NCBI GenBank assembly: GCA_019114745.1
Contig: DXEY01000014.1
Location: forward strand, 1 to 12,580
Direction of reading: 5' to 3'
From: Candidatus Mediterraneibacter colneyensis
GTDB taxonomy: Bacteria; Bacillota; Clostridia; Lachnospirales; Lachnospiraceae
DNA: 12,580 nt
The position numbers were made by a program, and so were the translations under genes. The notes under the pieces are model-generated. The model had not been told where the DNA came from. It made no database searches and was given only the letters and a program-made list of their open reading frames with translations. Shown here piece by piece: positions 7,258-12,580 of this stretch. Numbering within the stretch: position 1 is the stretch's first letter; every line of letters starts with the position of its first letter.

Positions 7258-8160
7258 AAAATATTATCTCAGCCTGTCGGCGTACTTCATCGATCACCCG
7301 GATGGCGCCGAGGGAGTACTGCAGATATTTATGGTTGATCTCATCTTTTTCGATCAGCCTCAGGAATTCTTCTATTTCATAGACCATATTGTTTTTGGCG
7401 GGGGTATAAGGCAGGATCTCGCTGTACCCTCCGGTGAGCGGATCTTTGCATCCTGTGCGCAGACGGAGCTCAATGCTTGTCGGGATGCTGATGCCGTCGA
7501 TCAGGATCGAGCCTTCCTCGCCCTGGATCACGCTTGGGGTGACGGAGGCAGTGATCTTCGAGTATACGGCTTCCGCGGTCATATCCGGGTATTCCATGAG
7601 TACGATCCCGCCGCCCTCAAATCCGTTGTGCAGCTTTACTGAGGATGCTTTGACGGATTGGGGCATTCCGAAGAAGCGCACGAGGGAATGGATACAGTAG
7701 ACCCCGATATCCATGACCGCGGCATTTCCCAGTTCCGGGCTAAACGCATTGAGAACCGTTCCTCCACGATCCGAAAAGCGGGATCAAAGTCAGGGCGCAT
7801 CGCCTCCAGGAGGACGACGCGGTTCTGCTGCGCGCAGTCGATCATAGCGCGGACTTCCTCCTCATTGACCGCCATTACTTTTTCACATAATACATGTTTC
7901 CCGCATTCCAGCGCGCGGATGGTCTGCCCGCAGTGGGCAAAGTTTGGGGACGCCACATAGACCGCGTCGATATCTGAGGCGAGAAATGCTTCGTAGTCGT
8001 CATATACATGGGGGATCTGGAGCTTTCCGGCAAATGCATCCCCGGTCTCTTTTTTTCTGGAATAGACAGCGTGGAGCACAGCTCCCGGCACCTGCCGGGC
8101 GGCATCGGCAAACCAGTCGCTGATAAAATTTGTCCCGATGATTCCGATCTTCAGTTTCAT
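7256..8160 (-). pseudogene. Gfo/Idh/MocA family oxidoreductase, broken by an internal frame-shifting deletion
   Basis: Family members are NAD(P)-dependent dehydrogenases or reductases of sugars and related compounds, usually 320-340 residues. The N-terminal part reads from the ATG at 8160 (AGGAGGA at 8173-8167 before it): a Rossmann glycine motif GIIGTNFISDWF, then VYVASPNFAH and GKHVLCEK, to PAFRIVEER near 7755. The C-terminal part continues in another frame from about 7750: NAFSPELGNAAVMDIGVYCIHSL through DEVRRQAEIIF to the stop at 7258. The two pieces total about 300 codons. About 30 residues normally found between them (the segment usually containing a CQYSSRYD-like stretch) are absent at the junction. 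A deletion whose length is not a multiple of three explains both observations. The usual EKP motif is EKV here. The first frame runs on with unrelated residues. No full enzyme can be made. It lies 35 bases behind the aminopeptidase and was probably in its operon. Confidence 0.85.
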
Positions 8161-8195
8161 GATCAATCCTCCTGATAAAATACAATTTACGAATC

Positions 8196-9473
8196 TTATG
8201 CAAAAAATTCCGCCGTCGCGCGGATCAGGTACTCGGTGTCTTTTACCCCGGCGGTCTCGTAAGGCGAATGCATGGCGAGCTGGGGCAGCCCGATATCTAC
8301 AGTATTGAGGGCGACCTGAGTATTGGAGATATTCCCCAGCGTAGAGCCGCCTGCCATGTCGGAGCGGTTTGCAAAAGTCTGGACGGGGACTTCTGCTCTT
8401 TTGCAGATATCCCGGAACATGGCGGCGGACACTCCATCGGTACAGTATTTCTGGTTTGCGTTGAACTTGAGGACGATGCCGCCGTTTATGTAGGGGCGGT
8501 TGGACGGATCGGATTTCTCCGTATGGTTCGGGTGGACGGCGTGTGCGTTGTCGGCAGAGAGCATGAGGCTGTCCGCCAGGTGGATGAGATAGTCTTCCCG
8601 GGACATGCCGAGGCAGTCGTGGATCCTGAGCAGGGTATCGCGGAGGAAGGTTGAAGCCGCGCCCTGCTTTGTCGTACTTCCAACCTCTTCGTTGTCCAGC
8701 ATGCAGTGGACAGCCAGGCAGTCTTTTTTTGCCCCTGCGAGAAATCCGCGGAGTGAGGCAAAAGTGCACTGAAGGTCGTCCAGCCGTCCGCAGGAGATGA
8801 ACTCCCCGGAGGCGCCCCAGATACTCGCCTTCTCCCTGTTATAGAGGAAGAGATCGTGTCCGAGGATCTCATCTTCTTCTACTCCTGCGGCGTCTGCCAC
8901 TGTTTTCATAAAGGTTCCTTTTGCCGTCAGGCTGCCATAGAGAGGGAGCATATCCTTCTGGGCGTTGTACTTATAGCCGGTATTGGCGTCTCGGTTCATA
9001 TGGATGGCGAGATTTGGAATCAGGAGCAGATCCCGGTCTACATTTACCAGCTTTGTGAGAAATGTGCCTGAGGACGGATCTTTGACAATGACTCTTCCCG
9101 CCACAGACAGCGGGCGGTCAAACCAGGGGGCACAGAGCATCCCGCCGTACCGCTCTGTGTTGAGACGGATGTAGTGGCTGTCCGATTCGAGCTCAGGGTT
9201 TTCCTTGATCTTGAAGGCAGGGGAGTCGCTGTGGCTCGCCAGGATGCGCATGCCGGAGAACTCCCGGGCAGGTATGGTGAATGCGATCAGGGAAGAACCA
9301 TTCCGGGTGACGAAATATTTTCCGCCCGGCCGGATCTGCCATTTCCTGTTTTCGTACAGTTCGGTGTAGTTTTCATTTTCCAGGGCTTTTTTCATATTTG
9401 CAGCAGCGTGGAAGCAGGACGGGCTGGCTTCCAGAAACTGTGCCAGTTCTTTGGAAATCGTGAGGTCTGTCAT
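8196..9473 (-). CDS. M18 family metallo-aminopeptidase
   Basis: This encodes 425 residues, the usual size for bacterial M18 (aspartyl aminopeptidase-like) enzymes. These cytosolic enzymes form large oligomers and remove N-terminal residues, often acidic ones, from peptides. The two-metal site is complete: H81 in HSDSPAFK with D83, D232/D233 in GRLDDL, the catalytic and ligand pair E262/E263 in DNEEVGS, D308 in SADNAHAVHPN, and H402 in LAMHSPYE. The ATG at 9473 is preceded by AAGGAGGAG at 6 bases. A strong promoter lies upstream, at 9504-9532. The broken oxidoreductase gene follows. The gene looks intact. Substrate preference cannot be told from the sequence, so the common name apeB is not assigned. 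Confidence 0.95.
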   Translation of the reverse strand: MTDLTISKELAQFLEASPSCFHAAANMKKALENENYTELYENRKWQIRPGGKYFVTRNGSSLIAFTIPAREFSGMRILASHSDSPAFKIKENPELESDSHYIRLNTERYGGMLCAPWFDRPLSVAGRVIVKDPSSGTFLTKLVNVDRDLLLIPNLAIHMNRDANTGYKYNAQKDMLPLYGSLTAKGTFMKTVADAAGVEEDEILGHDLFLYNREKASIWGASGEFISCGRLDDLQCTFASLRGFLAGAKKDCLAVHCMLDNEEVGSTTKQGAASTFLRDTLLRIHDCLGMSREDYLIHLADSLMLSADNAHAVHPNHTEKSDPSNRPYINGGIVLKFNANQKYCTDGVSAAMFRDICKRAEVPVQTFANRSDMAGGSTLGNISNTQVALNTVDIGLPQLAMHSPYETAGVKDTEYLIRATAEFFA

Positions 9474-9503
9474 GACCGTCTCCTCCTTTTTCGTATTGTT
9501 TTC

Positions 9504-9532
9504 AGCATATAATCTGTATTCTTTGTTGTCAA
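9504..9532 (-). promoter_or_regulatory. Sigma-A promoter of the aminopeptidase gene
   Basis: On the - strand, a perfect TTGACA (9532-9527) and TATGCT (9509-9504) are 17 bases apart. The leader would be about 25-30 bases. It lies back to back with the response regulator promoter. Confidence 0.7.
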
Positions 9533-9537
9533 GATGA

Positions 9538-9543
9538 TATACT
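9538..9543 (+). promoter_or_regulatory. Probable -10 of the two-component operon
   Basis: TATACT at 9538-9543 lies 12 bases upstream of the AGGAGG of the regulator gene. The -35 position would fall near 9515-9520 (TGTATT, weak), inside the promoter of the divergent aminopeptidase gene. A weak -35 suggests that an activator may help. The leader would be very short, so transcription may start almost at the ribosome binding site. Confidence 0.45.
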
Positions 9544-9565
9544 TGTGGCAAGGAGGATGGATACG

Positions 9566-10240
9566 ATGAGGATATTGATCGCCGAGGATGAGAAAGATCT
9601 GAACCAGATTATAACAGGAAGGCTGAAAGCAGAGCATTACAGCGTAGACTTCTGTTATGACGGACAGGAGGCGCTGGACTATCTTGAGAGCGCGGAGTAT
9701 GACGCCGTCGTGCTGGACATTATGATGCCGGTGCTTGACGGTTTAAGTGTATTAAAGAAAATGAGGCAGCGAAATGACAGCACCCCGGTACTGCTCCTGA
9801 CCGCAAAGGACAGTATCGAAGATCGGGTCAGAGGGCTTGACGCCGGAGCGAATGATTACCTGGTCAAGCCGTTTGCGTTTGAGGAACTGCTGGCGAGGAT
9901 ACGGGTGCTGCTGCGCAGGCCCGCCGAGGCGCCCACTTCCTGTTATCAGGTCGCGGATCTGGAGGTGCATATGGATACGCGTCAGGTGAAGCGAGGCGGA
10001 CAGGAGATCAAACTGTCCGGGAAGGAATTTGCCCTGCTCCGGTATATGGTTCAGAACGAGGGGATCGTTCTGTCCCGCGACCGGTTGGAAGAGCATCTCT
10101 GGAATTTTGATTATGCCGGAGGTTCTAATGTGATCGATGTCTATATCCGGTATCTGCGCAAGAAGATCGACGAAGGGCACGAGCCGAAGCTGATCCATAC
10201 TGTACGCGGCGCCGGGTACGTGCTGAAGGTGGAAAAATGA
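9566..10240 (+). CDS. OmpR/PhoB-family response regulator
   Basis: This encodes 224 residues. The ATG at 9566 is chosen because AAGGAGG (9550-9556) lies 9 bases before it and the protein then opens with the typical MRILIAEDE; an ATG at 9557 is too close to that site. The receiver domain (about 1-115) has the acidic pair E7/D8, phospho-acceptor D51 in VVLDIMMP, T79 in LLLTAKD and K101 in LVKPFAF. The C-terminal winged-helix DNA-binding domain (about 125-222) ends with the usual YIRYLRKKID and HTVRGAGYVLK. Phosphorylation by the adjacent kinase should drive dimerisation and binding to direct repeats spaced 11 bp. Such a repeat occurs upstream of the PepSY gene. The stop overlaps the kinase start as ATGA. 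Confidence 0.96.
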   Translation: MRILIAEDEKDLNQIITGRLKAEHYSVDFCYDGQEALDYLESAEYDAVVLDIMMPVLDGLSVLKKMRQRNDSTPVLLLTAKDSIEDRVRGLDAGANDYLVKPFAFEELLARIRVLLRRPAEAPTSCYQVADLEVHMDTRQVKRGGQEIKLSGKEFALLRYMVQNEGIVLSRDRLEEHLWNFDYAGGSNVIDVYIRYLRKKIDEGHEPKLIHTVRGAGYVLKVEK

Positions 10241-11613
10241 GGAAAATATCGCTGAAACTAAAGCTGACATTATTATATACATTTTTCATGCTGCTTCTGA
10301 CCTGTGCGGCACTGGCGATCCTGTTCTCGCTGAGCACCCGGGAGGTTCTGTCGTCCACCCAGTCCAGACTGGAGAAAAGGGTACAGGAAGGCGTGGAGAA
10401 TATTGAATTAAGAAGCGGTGAGATACGGATCGACACAGATTTTTATTCGGTGGATCACGGCATATACCTGTCTCTGTATGACAGTGACATGTATTTTATG
10501 TACGGCAGAGTGCCGCATGGATTCGGAAGCCAGCCGGAGATATCGGACGGAGAAATGAGGACCATCAGGGATGGCAGTATGGAGTGGTATGTGTACGATA
10601 TGTCTTACCGTCTTGCAGACGACCGCACAGTCTATATCAGGGGGGTTACGTCTGTGACAGATGCGGAGGAGAGCTTTACCGTGACGATCCGTTTCGCGCT
10701 GATCCTGCTTCCTCTCATGGTGCTGGCGACCGCAGTGACCGGATACCGGTTCACGCGCAGGACGCTCACTCCGGTGCGCAAGATCACAGATACGGTCAGG
10801 GAGATCCGCTCAGACGCGGATCTGTCCCGGAGGATCGGGCTGGCGGAGCCCGGGAATAAACAGCGGGACGAGATCTATACGCTGGCGGGGACATTTGACG
10901 AGATGCTCGCAGAGCTGGAGGAAGTATTAAAAAGGGAGCAGCAGTTTACCTCAGATGCCTCCCACGAACTGCGGACTCCTGTCAGTGTGATCCTGGCTCA
11001 GTGCGACGCTATGCTCACAGACGGGACTCTGACGGAAGAGCAGCGGGATCAGATTGCCCTGATACGCAGGAAGGCGAAGAGCATGTCGGATATGATCAGC
11101 CAGCTTCTTTTCCTGTCCCGCGCCGATCAGGGACGCCAGCCGCTGCACAGAGAGCAGATCGATCTGAGCGAGCTCACAGAGATGGTGCTGGAGGATCAGC
11201 AGATGCTGGCGGACGCAGACGGAAGAGGGATAAGGATCGAAGGCAGGATGTCGCCTGAAATCTTTGCTGATGTGGACGAGACGCTGTACATCCGTCTCCT
11301 TGCCAATCTGATCTCCAATGCCGTCCGGTACAGTAGTGAAAACGGAACGGTGGAAGTCTCGCTGGAAAAGAACGGCGGTGAGATCATTGGAAGCGTGAGA
11401 GACTTTGGCGAGGGAATCCCGGCGGAGGCACTGCCCCATATATGGGAACGCTTCTACCGTGCGGATTCGTCAAGGACAGAGGGCAGCTATTCAGGGCTGG
11501 GACTGTCTATGGTAAAATGGATCGTCCAGGCACATGGAGGAGACATATCTGTGGAAAGCACCGAAGGGGAAGGCAGTGTGTTTACCTTTCATTTTCCGGC
11601 GCAGGAAAAGTAA
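10237..11613 (+). CDS. Membrane sensor histidine kinase
   Basis: This encodes 458 residues and is the partner of the regulator just upstream, whose stop it overlaps by four bases. Two membrane helices, about 9-32 and 153-172, enclose an extracytoplasmic sensor domain of about 120 residues of unrecognised type. A HAMP linker (about 173-228) follows. The dimerisation domain carries the phospho-accepting H243 in FTSDASHELRTP. The ATP-binding domain has the N box (N357 and N361 in LLANLISNAVRY), G1 (DFGEGIP, 389-395), an F box (WERFYRAD) and G2 (GLGLSMVKW, 420-428). All catalytic motifs are intact. The signal is unknown. The downstream PepSY lipoprotein would sit outside the membrane next to the sensor domain and could modulate it, which is inference from context. 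Confidence 0.95.
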   Translation: MRKISLKLKLTLLYTFFMLLLTCAALAILFSLSTREVLSSTQSRLEKRVQEGVENIELRSGEIRIDTDFYSVDHGIYLSLYDSDMYFMYGRVPHGFGSQPEISDGEMRTIRDGSMEWYVYDMSYRLADDRTVYIRGVTSVTDAEESFTVTIRFALILLPLMVLATAVTGYRFTRRTLTPVRKITDTVREIRSDADLSRRIGLAEPGNKQRDEIYTLAGTFDEMLAELEEVLKREQQFTSDASHELRTPVSVILAQCDAMLTDGTLTEEQRDQIALIRRKAKSMSDMISQLLFLSRADQGRQPLHREQIDLSELTEMVLEDQQMLADADGRGIRIEGRMSPEIFADVDETLYIRLLANLISNAVRYSSENGTVEVSLEKNGGEIIGSVRDFGEGIPAEALPHIWERFYRADSSRTEGSYSGLGLSMVKWIVQAHGGDISVESTEGEGSVFTFHFPAQEK

Positions 11614-11651
11614 TTGACAGTAAAATCAAAAAAATTTAAAAAATGAAATAC

Positions 11652-11684
11652 TTTAATCTCTCTTTAATGTTTCCCTTTTATAGT
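11652..11684 (+). promoter_or_regulatory. Regulated promoter of the PepSY gene with response-regulator direct repeat
   Basis: TTTAAT at 11652-11657 and TTTAAT at 11663-11668 form a perfect direct repeat with an 11-bp period (N5 spacer), extended by one base to CTTTAAT in both copies. The -10, TATAGT, is at 11679-11684, ten bases after the repeat, so the repeat covers the -35 position. Half-sites at one helical turn in place of a -35 are typical for OmpR-family activation. The motif resembles the published streptococcal CiaR pattern NTTAAG-N5-NTTAAG. The adjacent regulator is the obvious candidate to bind it. Confidence 0.65.
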
Positions 11685-11744
11685 GGTATCAACGAAACAA
11701 AATAAACTAAAAATAAAATAAACCATAAGGAAGGGAGAAACAAA

Positions 11745-12353
11745 ATGAAAAGATTAGCGATAGCAGCAATTATCTCATTAACAGCAGCAGGAGTAGTGGC
11801 AGGATGCGGTGCATCCGGAGGCGGACAGGATATCGGACAGGACGCGGCGCTTGAGATCGCACTGGAGGACGCAGGAGTCAGCGAGTCCGATACTTCCAGA
11901 CTTCAGGTGTCGGAGGAGAGGGACGACGGAAGAAAGACGTACGAGATCCGTTTTGATGCAGGCCAGACAGAGTACGACTACGAGATCCAGGCATCTGACG
12001 GGACGATCCTGAGCTCGGATGTCGAGAACCGTGACGGCGCTGCGGGAGATGACCAGAATGCCGGAACACAGAGCGGGACAGCGCAGACAGATGATGCCGC
12101 ACAGAACGCTAATACAGCACAGAACCAGCAGGGAACCGGGACGGCGGATGTGGCAGTGAGCCGTGAAGACGCCATTGCGGCAGCACTTGCAAAAGTGCCG
12201 GGAGCTACGGAGAATGACATCCGGATCGAGCTGGAGTATGACGATGGAAGACAGAAATATGAGGGAGATATCATCTACAACCAGATGGAGTATGACTTTG
12301 AGATCGACGCGAACACAGGGGAAGTGATCAGCTGGAGCGAAGAGAGACCGTAG
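11745..12353 (+). CDS. Lipoprotein with two PepSY domains
   Basis: This encodes 202 residues. A lipoprotein signal peptide (basic start MKR, hydrophobic 4-18, lipobox VAGC with C21 as the lipidated cysteine) predicts anchoring on the outer face of the membrane. Two PepSY-like domains follow, at about residues 30-95 and 137-198. Each has an alpha-helix opening (DAALEIALEDAGV; REDAIAAALAKV) and strands ending in a YDYEIQASDGTILS- or YDFEIDANTGEVIS-like motif, so they look like an internal duplication. The linker (about 96-136) is rich in Gln, Ala, Thr, Gly and Asp and is probably flexible. PepSY domains are thought to inhibit peptidases or to serve in cell-surface regulation. AAGGAAGGGAG lies just before the start. 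Position and promoter suggest control by the neighbouring two-component pair, possibly with feedback. Confidence 0.92.
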   Translation: MKRLAIAAIISLTAAGVVAGCGASGGGQDIGQDAALEIALEDAGVSESDTSRLQVSEERDDGRKTYEIRFDAGQTEYDYEIQASDGTILSSDVENRDGAAGDDQNAGTQSGTAQTDDAAQNANTAQNQQGTGTADVAVSREDAIAAALAKVPGATENDIRIELEYDDGRQKYEGDIIYNQMEYDFEIDANTGEVISWSEERP

Positions 12354-12385
12354 CTGCAGCAGGCAGAAGAATGCGGTGTGGAATC

Positions 12386-12426
12386 ACGGGCAGGCATCGG
12401 GAAACAGAATCCTGATGCCTGCCTGT
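12386..12426 (+). terminator. Terminator-like hairpin after the PepSY gene
   Basis: A 16-bp stem (12386-12401 with 12411-12426, including two G-U wobbles) encloses a 9-base loop and is followed only by TTT before CGG. The stem is strong but the U tract is short. GAAACAG (12401-12407), mostly in the loop, is also complementary to CTGTTTC (12423-12429), allowing a competing fold. It probably ends the two-component and PepSY transcripts. Confidence 0.6.
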
Positions 12427-12493
12427 TTCGGAAGCTCTTCGGCCCTGCCGTTGGAGTAAAGAAATAGTCAGTTGATAAAAAAATAAATGAAAA

Positions 12494-12560
12494 GAGTATT
12501 GGTTCCTTGAGGTATAATGATTTCGACGAAAAAATAAAAACCGAAAGGAGTCCAATACTC
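12494..12560. repeat. 9-bp inverted repeat around a promoter at the right edge
   Basis: GAGTATTGG (12494-12502) and CCAATACTC (12552-12560) are perfect inverted copies 49 bases apart. The right copy touches the ATG at 12561. The left copy lies near the expected -35 position of the TATAAT at 12513-12518, so it would not be in the message. The pair could be operator half-sites, part of a mobile-element end, or chance. Confidence 0.45.
12513..12518 (+). promoter_or_regulatory. -10 hexamer of the gene at the right edge
   Basis: A perfect TATAAT lies about 45 bases before the start codon at 12561. No good -35 is seen at 16-18 bases upstream (around 12490-12496), where the inverted-repeat arm begins, so expression may need a factor or be weak. 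Confidence 0.5.
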
Positions 12561-12580
12561 ATGGATATTATAACATTAAT
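12561..12580 (+). CDS. Start of an unidentified gene, cut by the window edge
   Basis: An ATG at 12561 is preceded by AAAGGAG (12544-12550) at 10 bases and by a -10 hexamer. Only six full codons (MDIITL) are in the window, too few to name a product. The flanking inverted repeat would be compatible with a transposase gene, but nothing here shows that. Confidence 0.5.

Noticed and set aside
7205..7642. Open frame on the + strand opposite the oxidoreductase remnant
   Set aside because: It overlaps the 3' end of the membrane protein gene, has no ribosome binding site, and the - strand gives clear family homology there.
8160..8769. Upstream open extension of the oxidoreductase frame into the aminopeptidase gene
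   Set aside because: It is only a stop-free run in a different frame of the aminopeptidase gene. The ATG at 8160 has a strong AGGAGGA and starts the Rossmann motif.
11614..11642. TTGACA at 11614-11619 as a promoter -35 for the PepSY gene
   Set aside because: The hexamer 17 bases later (TAAAAA) is a poor -10. The TATAGT with the direct repeat further on is far better placed.
1..12580. CRISPR arrays, tRNA or rRNA genes
   Set aside because: No regularly spaced repeats, cloverleaf-like segments or rRNA-like sequence were seen on either strand.

Overview
The window looks like a piece of a Gram-positive Clostridia chromosome, most likely Lachnospiraceae-like. This is inferred from strong AGGAGG-type ribosome binding sites, near-consensus sigma-A promoters, roughly balanced base composition, and the gene types (OmpR-type two-component pair with a PepSY lipoprotein, M18 aminopeptidase, Gfo/Idh/MocA oxidoreductase). 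The species cannot be fixed from sequence reading alone.

Region 1 (about 1-5950) is a defence operon on the + strand. An unfamiliar 304-residue protein with a PD-(D/E)XK-like signature is followed by a complete Type III restriction-modification pair: mod (DPPY beta-class DNA methyltransferase) and res (SF2 helicase plus C-terminal nuclease). mod and res are separated by one base. The only promoter-like sequence seen lies upstream of the first gene, so the three are probably co-transcribed.

Region 2 (about 5933-7258) begins with a strong TTGACA-N18-TATGAT promoter overlapping the end of res. It drives a compact, highly structured segment: a 5' hairpin, then a 19-bp terminator hairpin with a U tract. 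The 27-nt terminator loop carries 17 consecutive bases that are exactly complementary to a split element just downstream, directly before the ribosome binding site of a 122-residue protein of unknown function. This is the best candidate in the window for something undescribed: either a small RNA or a structured attenuating leader. A second unknown gene, for a protein with two membrane segments, follows behind its own extended -10 promoter.

Region 3 (about 7238-9532) is on the - strand. It holds an M18 aminopeptidase gene and, 35 bases behind it, a Gfo/Idh/MocA oxidoreductase gene that is broken by an internal frame-shifting deletion. A tetraloop hairpin closes the unit.

Region 4 (about 9538-12426) diverges from region 3 and carries a response regulator and histidine kinase overlapping by ATGA, then a lipoprotein with two PepSY domains. 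The PepSY promoter has a perfect TTTAAT-N5-TTTAAT direct repeat over its -35 position, the arrangement expected for an OmpR-family regulator, so the kinase pair probably controls the lipoprotein gene. A terminator-like hairpin follows. The right edge holds a promoter, a 9-bp inverted repeat and the first codons of an unidentified gene.
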